Shown here: positions 11,268 to 23,745 of the stretch, one piece after another | Numbering within the stretch: the stretch's first letter is position 1 | Layout: each line of letters starts with the position of its first letter | Source of the DNA: Rosellinia necatrix | Taxonomy: Eukaryota; Ascomycota; Sordariomycetes; Xylariales; Xylariaceae | NCBI GenBank assembly: GCA_021209875.1 | Contig: JAGYVD010000006.1 | Coordinates: forward strand, 1,364,001 to 1,428,000 | DNA: 64,000 bases | Direction: 5' to 3' | Notes under the pieces: generated by a model | What the model saw: the letters and a program-made list of their open reading frames with translations, nothing else | Told to the model about the DNA's origin: nothing | The model's database searches: none | Made by a program: the position numbers and the translations under genes

Positions 11268-14200
11268 ATGCCGCCCGCAACTCTACAGTCCTCCACTACG
11301 GGGATAAGCGTGAGCTCTGAATCTACCAAGATAGACCTGGCCGACCAGAAAGAAATCGAAGCTATCTGGAAAGAAGTTCACGCTAAGGTCCTGGAGCTGG
11401 CTGGCGGAGACCCTCAAAGGGCCGAGAAGAAATTAAGCATTGACGATGTTCTCAAGTTTATCGACGGTGCTCAGAAGAAAGAGGAGCAGAAATCAGAACG
11501 GTATAGCACATTTAAAAATGTTGTCAGGAATACTCTGCTGTGCATTAGCACAGTAGGAGGGATTGTTGCGGATGGCATGTCAGATGTAAGCGAAGCATCG
11601 TCGTTCAGTCTACTACTGAGTATTGACATATATCGATAGGTCTTCGCCCCGGCTGGAACGTGCTATAATGCCTTAACGTTCGTCATCCAGGCGTGGCAGG
11701 GATATGAAGGCACGTTCGAGAATCTTGCAGAGCTGTTGGATAAATGTGTCGAGTTCTTTGAAAGACTACAATCTTACCAGGGCCGAATGGACGGTAGGTT
11801 AACCCGCCTAGCGTCTCAGAACTTAAGACTCTTCGTCGAGATCTGCGACCGTACAATCAAGCTCCGCAAGAAGCACGGCAAACTCATTAGATTCACGAAG
11901 CAACTATTCCTCAGTGACGATGGAGTCCAGGATTTGTTAGCTATGATGGAGAAACTCAATTCAAAAGAAGCCCTCCTAGTGAACGCTCAAACATATAGGC
12001 TCGTCAGCGACAGCGCTGGGGACATCAAATTGATGCTAGATGTTCAGCGAGACCTCAAACGCAAAGATGAGGCAAAAAAATGGCGTCGCTCTATTGCGAA
12101 GACTCTGGGTTTCCCCGGAACGACGCTCGACAGCGACGGGGAGCCAGTGCCCACCTGGCAGAGGGCGTTTGATACTCGTTTGAACTCGCTCGTTGATAAT
12201 ACAGGGGCGTGGTGGAAGACAGACGACCGGTTCTCTCACTGGGCTACAGCGCGACATCCTATGGAGTCGATCCTTGTTCTTAGCGGCACTGGTGGTACCG
12301 GGAAAACATCAAGTAAGATTCTCAATGTGAACGGTTACTACCCCGCGGCCACCTATGTATATGTTGTCTGACATGGGATTACTCACAGTGATGGCCAATA
12401 CGATCAAGTCAATCAGACGACTGGACTCGGAGGCACCATCTTCCCGTGTGGTAGCCGTCTACTACTTCGCCGATGGCGACAAGCGAAAGCCAGACGACGA
12501 TGACGAAAGTAGTTGTCTCGAGCGAATTTCGAGGACATTGCTTTGGCAACTCGCCACGTCATATGAGGCAATGACCAAATCGGTAGCATTGGCTGTGGAA
12601 CGGGCAACCCATTTTGACGGAGCACTCGATCATTGGGATCAACTTTTCTTCAACAATAAGGAACTCCAACACTCGAACACGACATTTTATCTCTTCATCG
12701 ATACCCTTGATCACGAACTCCTCGTATTTCTGCAGAAATATTGCAAGTTAGCAGACCGACAAAAAGTTCGTATTTTTTTGACAGCACGGCCCGAATTGGT
12801 CGCAGGCTACCTTGACCAGGCGGACGATGTTAGCTTCTCGGAAATACAGATCACGAAGCACAATAACCAGGATGTTGAGAAATATATCATTTCCCGAATG
12901 GATACCATGCCGATGCTGCGGGACATTAATAGACAGGGCATATCCGAATGGCGACAACTCATTTTAACTGAGCTCCGAGATAAATGCGTTGGCGACTATT
13001 TCAAACTGAACACGAGCATTTCTGCCCTAGCTAAGGTAGACCTTATCGAAGACATCAGAGAAGTCTTGAAAGACGCCGGTAAACCCCGCGCGGACCAGAT
13101 CAGGGTCGAACTTCGCCGCCTTAATAACAATCGCACTATTAAGGAGATACGAGAGATTAATGAGATCATTCTCTGGGTTGAAAATGGCCGCCATTACTTC
13201 TCGGTCGACATGATGGACGCGCTTCTCTCTGTTAAGCACCTACGGCCTTCTATCACATTCCGTGGCGACAAACACCCGCTGCTATTAAGACGTGAGACAT
13301 CCGGCGCAATGACAGAATCAACTGAAGCCGAAGAGCCGGCTGCGCTCACCACAATTTCTCTGCTCCCACTCGCACAGAAGCTTAGAGATAAATACCCAAT
13401 ATTCAGCATCACGGATTCCGGCGTGATAGACTGGCGCAATTCCGAGATCAGGAGTCAAATACCCACTAAGGAAAGCCAACAAGATATTACTTCTGATATT
13501 GCAGCGGTGGCCCGGCCACAAGTCATTCAGGAGTCTGAGATCAATATAATCCGACATTTCCTCAGTAAATTTTGCCCCGAAGAACTCTACGCTCGATTTG
13601 AATTCGAGGACTTTTTCAATCAAAAGCTAGGCGCTGGAATGAAAGAATACATCCATCTAGACCCAGACAACGCAGAAATCAGGATCGTGTTCACCTGTCT
13701 TGTGATACTGACCGACGAAGAGCTAAGGTGCCGTGAGGCCCTTCGCCGGTACGCGATGTACTGGCTCCTAGAGCATCTACAAGCTGTCAATCTGTCTGCG
13801 GCGGACTGGAGGCTTAAACGACAGGTGGGACCTTTGCTAGTACAGCTTTTTACGGACGACTGCGGCATAGATTCACTATTCTGGTGCTTCGGTAAGAACC
13901 CCCGACCCTCCCCATCTGCCGTTGAAAGAAATTTAAGGAAATCCGCTTGGTGTCGAGTGTTACTCTGCCCTGAATCATTCATCATTCCCGATTAACTTAA
14001 GTTTGGAGGAGCGATCCTTGCCCGGTCGCCAAGTAAGAGTTTCACTGGGTACCGATGCCGCCTCGGAGTCCTGCTTGGAGAAGATAGCTTCTTCACAGCA
14101 GATTTTCTATTGCAGAGCCGAGAATAAAGAACTAACTTCGATTTTTTCAGATTCTAATGTCAGTACGAAAACCTGGGAGCAAGGCGAGGCCTCCCGATTA

Positions 14201-16766
14201 CGTGAGGCTCGGAACGAGTGGGTATACTCAGCTGCTGGTGTAAAAGAGCTTCGTCGGTATGTATGATTTGAGTCTATTGCGTTTAGCTGCTCACAAGAGA
14301 GCAACGCCTCCTGCCCATTCACCTGAAACGTCATAATTAAATGCTAGTTGCGCGGCTAACCTTTATTGTGTAGCTGGTTGGAAGACTCCGCCGTTATAAA
14401 ATATGTCACGAGCGATGTGGGCAAGGATTTCGTCACTGCAGTCAAAACACCTGGAGCAAATCTGCACAGGGAAGCCCTATCCCATGCCGCGAAGCGCATG
14501 GCAAGGCACCTGTTTATTGAAGTGGAGTTTCTCAAACGTCATTTCTTAGCGGCAAGCTGTTTTCTGCGAGGGTTTTTGGCTAGGGTAAGATGTCCACATG
14601 AGCTATGCGATCGAAAATTAAACTAATACCGATGAAAAGATAGAGGGAAAACCCATGCCAGATGACCCTGCTGTCTATCGGGACGACCAATGGGAGGACT
14701 ACGAACAATGGGAGGGTGCCTCATTCCCGCTAAGTGAGCTCGAGAAAATCGAGGCCTGGGCATTCCAAGAACTACCCAACTCGAAATCCACCCCCGCCAA
14801 GGAGTCACTTTGGGAAATTCATGGCGCGCTTCAGGCTTTCCAGTTATGCGATGGCGAACGGGAGGAAGAAGTCTCTCAGCGACGAGCGAAGAAGGCCTTG
14901 GAACTCAATCCTCAGAACTGGCACGCATGTCATTTCGTCGCTTGCCGACCGTCTACTAGTACGGAGGAAGGCGTCGAGCTCCTCAAGCGCGCGAAGAATG
15001 CTGTTGATGCTAAGTGTGCCAAAAACGCAAATTGGATGAACAACTCCGCCAACTCGTCTCTCCTAGCCAGGATTACATTCGATTTGGGCAATAAACTCTG
15101 GGAGCTCGGTGACTTCTCATCCGCGGCACGCACCCACCGTGAAAGCCTGCAGTATAATTATTATCACTTTCATACATACGCCAAAATCCTGGGCCAATAT
15201 CGAGAGAGCCAACAATGGATCGAGTTCATCGCGTTCATTGAAACACTGAATAAGGAAAGCAACAAATGGGACGCTTACCTGGACGAGCTCGTCAACGACT
15301 TCATAATTGACCTTATTGACCAGGACTCTAATGTACTCGCACAAGCTGCCGATGCTACCAGCCGATGGGACGTAATCGAGAACTTCTTCAAACTCGCGAC
15401 GGATATCGGCCATAGGCGCCAAGCTTATGATCTCTTATTCTTACTTCGAGAGGCATTTGCGAGGACATTAGAGCTTACCGACGGCCCTGTGGACGAAAAA
15501 ACCGTGGCAAGTATTCGCGAAGCCGCCCTTGAGTCCATTCGAGCCCACCCCAGCGACACACTCCCACAGACGAGGATATACGCAGTGACAGACTTGCTAG
15601 CACAGACATATCTTGACAATGCTTTCAGGCCTAAAATATCTGATGAGAAGGTTGAATCCCTAGGTCTGTCCATGTCAGCCTTATTGCCAGATGTTAGTGA
15701 TTTGATGGACGCCTGGGGCTACATCGTAACGGTCTGCTGCATTATCCGCTACCATCATAAACTCGGAACGAAGTCCGGGCCCGCGAAACGCTGGATTGAG
15801 AGAATTGTGCGCACCGGGCTAGAATTTCTCTCGGACTCGGACGAAGGTACGTTCTGGAACCCTAGTTAAACAGCCCTTTTGTTTCTGGTTTCTTGCTAAC
15901 AAAAGCCCTCGGTAGATAACGACTCCTATGCTTATTCGCTACTAGCTGGCCTCTTCGTCGCCGTCGAGGACAACGAGAACCACATAATTGCCTGGAACAT
16001 GCAGAACGCGATTCAGGCTCAGCATCTAGCTAGATGGGAGGACTGGGTCTCCACGCCTATCGCCTCTCCAGTCAAGATTAAGCTACAGCGGCAAGATTCA
16101 ATTGCCAGTCGACTGGAAATGGCCACGTCACAAGCACGTCCAAAAACCCCTGTCTCACCAAAACACCAAAATAGGCCATCGTCGGTGAATGGTCGTAGTA
16201 AGGAGCGTGGCAATTCCCCCAATGGTGATCTAGCCGGTAGGCCTTCATCGGCGAACAGCGGCAGTAAGGAGCGTGGGCACTCTCCAAATGGCGACATCGC
16301 CAAAGACGACGGCAAGGCCGTCAGGACAGCCAGGTCGTCCTCGGCACCGAATCCGGCCCACGAAGAAGTCCAGCCCAGAGCACCGCCCGCCCGGATCTCC
16401 ACCGACATTGTGGAAGCCGCTCCGGATGATGCGCCCCCGAAGCCAACATCCTTCGTCATCTGTGATGGATGCGATAAAGAGTGGACGGTGATGGACGAGC
16501 CGCTGTTGAGCTGCGCGGACTGCGTTGGGATCGTCCAGCTGGACCGCCAGTGTCACGCGTCGTTCATGAAGGGGGAGCTCAAGAAGAAGGGGTTCAGGTG
16601 CAAGAAGGAGCACAGGTTCCTTGAGGTCCCCAGTTGGGACGCAGATCGTTTCAGCCCCATGCCAAAGGGCTACCTGCCGTTCCCTGTGAACGCAGACAGC
16701 CAGAAGAGGTGGATCCCGTTAGAAGAGTGGAAGAAGACTCTGAAAAGACTCTATCTCCCAGAGTAA
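11268..16766 (+). CDS. NLR-like STAND protein: Goodbye-like - NACHT - TPR-like - Cys/His C-terminus
   Basis: Large signal-transducing NTPase of the fungal NLR type, linked in this group to non-self recognition and programmed cell death. Exons: 11268..11585, 11640..12312, 12389..13891, 14002..14032, 14116..14256, 14374..14584, 14640..15846, 15916..16766. Total 4935 nt, 1644 aa. Residues about 15-190 resemble the helical Goodbye N-terminal domain. The P-loop G-T-G-G-T-G-K-T is at about 322-329, Walker B (L-F-I-D-T-L-D) near 435, and the T-A-R-P-E element near 462-466. Exons 6-7 (residues about 890-1360) are alpha-helical and TPR-like, including A-L-E-L-N-P-Q-N-W. A low-complexity Ser/Arg/Gly linker follows. 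The C-terminus (about 1541-1605) has paired Cys and His (C-D-G-C, C-A-D-C, C-H, C-K-K-E-H), a zinc-finger-like end known from this family. Exon 4 (31 nt) and its two junctions are the weakest part of the model. Confidence 0.8.
16172..16301 (+). repeat. Tandem repeat in the NLR linker, two units of ~65 bp
   Basis: Two adjacent copies encode R-P-S-S-(V/A)-N-(G/S)-x-S-K-E-R-G-(N/H)-S-P-N-G-D. The copies differ at several bases, so the duplication is not very recent. They lie between the TPR-like region and the Cys/His C-terminus, inside the last exon, and keep the frame. Confidence 0.8.
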
Positions 16767-17364
16767 GCGACTGTTATCTCGACTAGCTGTCGGTCGGTAG
16801 TTCTGTCTTGGCCTTAGCGTTCATGAGGTCTATGTTACTATGCCGGATAGGGTTGCCAAGACGCAATACATACATGTGAGCGCTCTCATCCTTCGCCTCC
16901 TTTACATAACATGTATTATATCCTCAATGATATGACGGCTTGGGGTTCTTGGTTTTATGGCACATGTGCGGCATGGTAATGTCGTGATATAAAGGTCGGC
17001 CGGCGTTATTCTGTATTCGGTATTAGAATGTTGAATTGTACATTAACTTGCTTTGCTCTCCGCGATGGCTTCCTATAGACCCGCATGGCTATTACACGGT
17101 GGGATTCTGGGCGATTCGTCGCTATTCTTTTGGAATATAAGAAGCAGCACTCTCTTTTTCACTAAGGCAGATGCGTGTTCAATTTACGTATTTCTTCTAT
17201 CTTGTTCGTTCCGTCCGCACAGCATAATAGACTCTTATGCTGCTATCTGCCCAACTGGCATATCCCTTCTGTGGTCTAGAGAGTAAAGCCGAGCAGTTAA
17301 TCGTGTTGTATCGCAAAAAATCTTACCATAAGACAATATTCCAGCTTCAGACCGTGGCATCATA
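16767..17364. other. Intergenic region, NLR to ENA ATPase
   Basis: No supported gene in about 600 bp; an open frame from 17053 to 17286 shows no recognisable content. It should hold the 3' end of the NLR transcript and the ATPase promoter. Confidence 0.5.
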
Positions 17365-20300
17365 ATGACGTCGGGTCAGGGTGAAAAGCGGTTAGACGCA
17401 GTGCCAGTGGCCCATGCCTCGGGCCAATGCAACAAACCACTATCTCTACCTCCTCATGCCCTCTCCGCCGACCAGACCATCGCTGAGTTAAATATTAATC
17501 CCAAACGCGGACTTGACACGGATGAGGCAGCACGGCGAATACAGGAGTATGGCCGTAATGAACTGTCCCAGGAGAAGGACGTACAGCCCCTGAAGATTTT
17601 CCTCGAGCAGATCTTCAATGCCATGACACTAGTTTGTTATATCTTGTTCTCGCAATATCCCGCACTTTGAAAGCTAAAGCACAACATGTTATCAGATCCT
17701 CGTGTTATCGCTAGCTGCTAGCTTTGCCGTCCAAGCCTGGATACCTGGCGGCATTCTTGGTGGGCTGATTGTTTTGAACATCTTCATCGGGTACTTCCAG
17801 AGCCTCCAAGCCGAGAGGACCATCGACTCATTGCGCTCTCTCGGAAATCCGACATGCCAAGTATACCGAGACGGCGAGACAATCACGGTTCAGACTTCGG
17901 AGGTGGTGCCCGGAGACGTTGTGGACCTGTCTACCGGCGATTCCGTGCCCGCGGACATCCGGCTCATCGAAGCCACCAATCTAGAAGCGGACGAAGCCCT
18001 GCTCACAGGAGAATCAGTCCCGGCGATCAAGACTCCAAAGCTAGTTTTCGACCCTCATACTGGACCCGGCGACCGCCTGAATGTCGTCTTTAGCTCCACC
18101 ATCATCACTAAGGGCCGCGGTCGTGGCATTGTATTTGCCACGGGAATGTTCACCGAGATAGGCCTGATCGCGGGCGCATTAAACGAAACACCTAGGTCAA
18201 GAGCCGGTGGTAAGGTCCAGCTAGAGGACGAGCAGGGACCGTCTGTTCGGGTTTGGATTGTTGGCAATCTGCTAGTTGTCCGCAGGGCGGTCGCTGAGTT
18301 CCTCGGCTTGACAGTGGGCACGCCTCTGCAAAAGAAACTATCCCAATTGTTTCTCATCATTCTGGGGATCGCGATTCTCTGTGCCCTCATCGTGCTTGCC
18401 GCCAACAAATTCAACGACAGAAAAGATATTATCATTTATGCCATTACGACGGCCGTAGGAACCATCCCCGTGTCGCTTCTGCTGGTTCTCACCGTTACCA
18501 TGGCAGCTGGTACAAAGAAGATGTTAGAGCGCCGGATTATCGTTCGGAACCTCTCGAGCTTAGAAGCTATAGGCGGAATTACCAGTAAGTTGCCGCCCCC
18601 CTAAGTTCGATCTAGACTTAGGCTAAGCACATTGGCAACAGATATATGTTCAGACAAAACAGGAACCATAACACAGGGTCGAATGATAACTCGTCAAGCC
18701 TGGATTCCTGGGATTGGAACGTATTCCGTCAAACCGGGCAATGACGTTTATAATCCCACGTCCGGTCATATTACGTTTTCTCCTCTGCAGCCGGTCGATA
18801 TGAAGTCTCAGTCAGAAGACTCGGATTCAGAGGACGGCTTAGACAGCATCCCAGTCGCCAACCCAGAAGACGAGCTAAAGAGGCTGCCAGCTTTAGAAGC
18901 GTACCTCAACGTAGCTTCATTTGCGAACCTCGCGACGCTACAGCAGGCGCCGGAAGGTTGGCAAGCCCGCGGTGCGCCAACCGAGGTCGCCATCGAGGTA
19001 TTCGCTCGCCGCTTCGGCCGGAGCAAAGCCGATCTCTCCAAGTCCCCCGGCGCGCCGTGGAGGGAGATACTCGAATTCCCGTTCGACTCGGACGTCAAGC
19101 GCATGTCTGTCATCTTCGAGCGTCTCGAGCTACGTCAACAGCAGGTCTTCACCAAGGGTGCCGTGGAGCGAGTCCTCGACAGCTGCGGGTCCATAAGCGT
19201 GGGCGGCGCCGAGCGGGCGCTCTCGGAGGCCGGGAAGCGCCAGGTGCTGGCGAACATGGAGGCGCTCGCGGACCGGGGGCCCCGGGTGCTGGCGTTCGCG
19301 CACGGGGCGCTGGGCGAGAACGTCCCGGACGCGCGGCTCGAGCGGCAGCACACGCTCCGGCGCGGCGACTTCGAGCGCGGCCTCACGTTCCTGGGGCTCG
19401 TGGGCCTCTACGACCCGCCGCGGCCGGAGTCGCGGGCGAGCGTGCGCATGTGCCGCCGGGCCGGCATCACCGTGCACATGCTGACGGGGGACCATCCGCG
19501 AACGGCGCGGGCGGTCGCGGCGGACGTCGGTATCCTGCCGCCGCCGGCGCCGGCGGGGGAGAAGGAGGAGGAGGAGGACGTCGTCGCGCGGGGCCTCGTG
19601 TGCGCCGCGCGCGACTTCGACGGCCTCACGGACGCGCAGATCGACGCGCTGCCGCGGCTGCCGCTGGTCGTCGCGCGCTGCGCGCCGAGCACCAAGGTCC
19701 GCATGATCGACGCGCTGCACCGGCGCGGCCGGTACGTGGCGATGACCGGGGACGGCGTCAACGACGGCCCGAGCCTGCGGCGCGCAGACATCGGCATCGC
19801 CATGGGGTCGGGCTCCGACGTGGCCCGGTCCGCGGCCGACATCGTCCTGGCCGACGACAACTTCGCCTCGATCCTGAACGCCGTCGAGGAGGGGCGCCGC
19901 ATCTTCGATAACATCCAGAAATTCATCCTGCACGTCCTGGCTGCGAACATGGGCTTCATCATCGCGCTGCTGGTCGGCCTCGTCTTCATGGACGAGGCCG
20001 GCATCTCCGTCTTCTTGCTGTCGCCTGTCGAGATCATCTGGATGCTGCTGGGCACGGGCGCGTTCTGCGAGACCGGCCTCGGCTTCGAAAAGGCTGTCCC
20101 GGATATCTTGAATCGCCCACCACAGAATGTAAGTCTAACCCCCCTTCCCTCTCCCTCCCCCTGACACCACCCAGGTTTTGGAAACGTTGACTTACGAGTA
20201 CCTTAGTTAAAATACGGTGTGTTCACGCCAGAATTCATCGCCGACACCGTCGCGTACGGCATCTTCATGGGGGCCATCATCCTCGGCTCCTTCACCACCG

Positions 20301-20755
20301 TCGTCTACGGCTTCAACGATGGGAACCTGGGCGTGAACTGCAACAACGCCTACTCGCCCGCGTGCGTGCCCGTCTTCCGCGCCCGCGCGACGACCTTCGC
20401 GACCATGACTTGGGTCTTCGTGCTGTTCGCCTGGGAGCTGATCGACCTCCGCAGATCCCTGTTCGACATGCCCAAGGGCCTCAAGCACTGGGCGCTGCAC
20501 CTCTGGGGTAACAGGTTCCTGTTTTTCTCGATTGTCCTGGTGGTTATTTCCATTTTCCCCGTCATCTACATTCCAGTTCTGGACCATGTCGTCTTTCTGC
20601 ATGATGGCATCACCTGGGAGTGGGCTGTCGCAATAATCGCAACCATCCTTTTCTTTGTGTTGGTGGAGGCCTGGAAATGGGCGAAGCGGATTTACTTCCG
20701 CCGACAGCGAAAACAGCAGGCGAAAAGCGACGAAGAAACACAGGATATCGTTTAA
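17365..20755 (+). CDS. ENA-type (IID) P-type Na+/K+ efflux ATPase
   Basis: ATP-driven alkali-cation exporter of fungal plasma membranes. Exons are 17365..17631, 17696..18584, 18642..20128 and 20207..20755 (introns 64, 57, 78 bp), giving 1063 aa, close to yeast Ena1. Visible in order: N-terminal cation-ATPase domain with G-L-D-T-D-E-A; F-N-A-M-T-L in the first helices; A-D-E-A-L-L-T-G-E-S (actuator) near residue 192; G-T-I-P-V-S-L-L-L-V-L-T in helix 4, without the Glu of the Ca pumps' P-E-G-L; phosphorylation motif S-D-K-T-G-T with Asp near 390; M-L-T-G-D-H in the P domain; T-G-D-G-V-N-D near 755; and six C-terminal helices. Intron 2 splits the codon before I-C-S-D-K-T. GC content rises sharply in exon 3 after about 19180. 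Cation preference (Na or K) is inferred from the family only. Confidence 0.85.
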
Positions 20756-21014
20756 AAGTACCCTCGTTTAAATAGAAAGTAGCAATCAATGGCTAGTGTA
20801 ACATGAAGGGTTTATATAAGCATAGTGATCACAAACGGGCATTCATTTAGGAGATGAGTCTATGTTAGCGAAACATAGAGAGTGTCAAAGATAATAGTGA
20901 CGCATACTAGCTTTGCTATAGAAGTCGAAATACATTGATTAGATACAATTGATATTTAATCATGGCAATATTTTCTAGCAACAATTTCCTAGTTTATGAT
21001 GCGGAGCATAGTGG

Positions 21015-23745
21015 CTAAATCGCGTTATCGAACGATATAATCGAACTAGGGAACACGTTGTTGTTATAGTTGTATGTCGCCAGCCTCACTGTATCTTTGT
21101 ATATCATGCCGTAAGCTCCTACAGTGTTCAAGCCGTATATCCGGAAGTTCGTTGTGGCAGCGGCGTCGTAGAGAACCATGCCCTGCTGGCACAGTGTGCT
21201 CGCGCCCGCAGCAGAGCACGACGTGCTATAATTGCTGAAGAAAGAATAGAGGCTGTGATCATAGAGTCAGTGTGTGAGCGCTCAAGAATGCGAAAAAAGT
21301 GAATCTCGCTCCGTGGAAATAAATTACTCACCCAGCACCGTAAACAAGCACGTTCTTGCTGGCTTTGACGACGAGACCCCAGGCCTCGGCGCAGTTGGGC
21401 GCCGCAGTGTCCTTCGGGCATGAAACGTCGAAGTTGGGATCGCTCGTGGAATTGAGGGGAAAGGGAGACCTTGCTGACGGGTTAGGTTGGTAATAGGGGG
21501 TTTCTGTCTGGATCTGGCCAGCATAGATATTCTGCGTGTTGCGGAATAGGTACTGGTAGCGAGCGTGGTGCTCTACGGAGGTTCCTACGAGCCAGATATT
21601 ACCGACCTGGGACTCGACCAGGAGGCCACGCCCTGAGTATACCGTAATTTGGCGTAGCTGAGCATCATCGACATCGTGGTCGGCCGTCCAGAGCCACACA
21701 TTCTCCATGTATAGGTTGTTGGCTAAGGGGGTGATGTGCATAGCCATGTTGGCAGATCTACAGTTGTTGTTAATGGTGGTCGATGATGGTGTTGCGGGAC
21801 AATCCTGGTAGGTCAGGTTTGATCCTGTTGTTCCTCCTATACGTGTATGTACTATAATATTCGTGGTTAGTGATAGTGCCTTCGGGATGGTCCGTAAGAC
21901 TTCCAAGAGAACAGAATATTGAAATATGAGTAATCTCTAATGGAAGTTTACCCTGCTTGAAAGGGGAGTTGAAAATAACTTACCATCCCACATCCCGCTA
22001 GGAGAACCCGACGGCGAAGCAAGATTCCACTGGATCATGACGGCGCCAGCTTGTGCACCCCGTGTAGAAATCATCATGTCGCTCCATTCCACAACGCCGG
22101 ATTCTCCTGGGTTGCCGATCTTTACAACCGGCTTCGGGTTGTTGACATCATTGAAGAATGTCCCGCTCGACATAATCACCGGGTACCCCTCACCAACGAT
22201 CTTACTCTTCGCTGGGATAGAAATCGTCGAAGTGACTATGTAAGTGCCCGCATCGAAATATACAACCTTGCCTGCGGCAGCCGCGGTGGTGATCACCTTC
22301 TGCAGGGCTGCGGTATCGTCCGTCTTTCCATCGCCCTTAGCACCACCGGCTCGGACGGAGGAGAAGGATGAGGCGGGCAAATCCGCATATGAGGGCTTAG
22401 ATCGCTGGTAGTATTTACCGCCGCTCAGGAGCGAGGCAGGGCGAGTGAAAGGCGCCTGAACACTGACGAGCTTGTTGGGCCCGTTAGGGCGATAAACGTG
22501 TCCGTTTACCCAGCCAGATATGGTGGTTGAGTCGGTGGTCCCTGCGAGGAGAGCGGCGCCGGTTGGCCCGTACTGGACCGCCTTGCCCACGTTCTTCAGC
22601 GAGACATTCTCGATAGCCAGGCTACCTCCCGTGACAGGCGACGAGTTCGCGTTTCGGGAGACGTTGAAGGCGATCTTGGTATCAGTGAAGGAGCTGTCGA
22701 AAAAAGTAGCAGAGCCCACGACTTCCTTGCCAGCGTCGTCTCGCGTCGCCATGTCAAGGCCGACGGTACAGTTGTTCACGGAAATTCCTTGAAATGTCCA
22801 ACCCCAGTTCCAGATCTGGCTGATGGCGGTCACGGCGTCGTAGAACGCGAGGTTACGGACGGTAAATTGCTGGTTCCCGAATACAGCGCCGAATTTACCG
22901 CCGTAGAAAACGAGGTCGGCCATGAAACCACCGGAACCGTCTTCGATAAAGAGACCCTGGTGCTCAGTGCCGGCGTTGCTAGACATCTTGAAAACGATGT
23001 TTTGCAAGCTCGTGGCCTGGGAGGTAGGCCAGTGGATTCCGGTGGCGGCACTAGACGCAGGGATGGCGGTTATATCGATCACGAAGTTCTTGATCTGTCG
23101 CCAGAAGATATTGGTAGCGCCATAGGGCAACACGCCGCCTGCTTGATACTGAGCGCCATCGATGACTCCGAATCCGGTGAAGATTCGGGTTGCCTTCAAA
23201 ACAGGCATGTCGTTGGGGTTGCCGACCAAGTGGGTTGCGTAGTAGCTCACGATGGACGAAGAGACGACATAGGTTCCAGACGGGAAATATACAACAGCAT
23301 TAGTTGTGCTGCTCGAAGCACATTGGCCGGGGGCACATCTGTTCCCGTCACTAATGGCACGCTGAATCGCAGCGGTGTCGTCTGTCGTTCCATCCCTACT
23401 CCGCGGTTAGTTATTCTTTCACCAACACGGATGAGACTCATACCCCTTAGCACCGTAGTCCTTCACGTTTCGATACACCTTGTATGTCGTGGGGTTGGCG
23501 TTGAAGGCCGAGATACCTTGATGAGCGATGGTCTCATACCAGTAACTACCGGCCTGCCGTTTCTCAACATCGCGAACATGATGAGATGATAGAACGCCTG
23601 ACAGATCCGAAGTCTCGTTACCCGCGTTAACGTATTCTCTGAACCGGTCTAGCTGCAGCTCGACGGCATCCTCAACAGCTGGAATGACCAAATTCTCCGC
23701 CAATGCAAGAGGGAGGACAAGCCCTACGATGCTAGTGAAGCGCAT
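21015..23745 (-). CDS. GH55 exo-beta-1,3-glucanase, secreted
   Basis: Extracellular enzyme releasing glucose from beta-1,3-glucan (laminarin, fungal wall). Minus-strand exons 23444..23745, 21984..23395, 21332..21851 and 21015..21252 (introns 48, 132, 79 bp) give 823 aa. The signal peptide is about residues 1-16 (ends A-L-A). A pro-region of about 60 residues ends in a dibasic K-R, a probable Kex2 site, just before Q-A-G-S-Y-W-Y. Two tandem right-handed beta-helix (pectate-lyase-3-like) domains follow. Each opens with the same signature: A-K-G-D-G-T-T-D-D near 100 and A-K-G-D-G-K-T-D-D near 455. This double-helix layout and length are characteristic of GH55. Several N-x-S/T sites are present. 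The catalytic Glu cannot be assigned with certainty by eye. It is convergent with the ATPase gene, with 259 bp between stop codons. Confidence 0.9.

Noticed and set aside
19130..19933. 267-aa minus-strand frame inside the ENA ATPase
   Set aside because: Antisense shadow of a GC-rich exon with clear P-type ATPase motifs on the plus strand.
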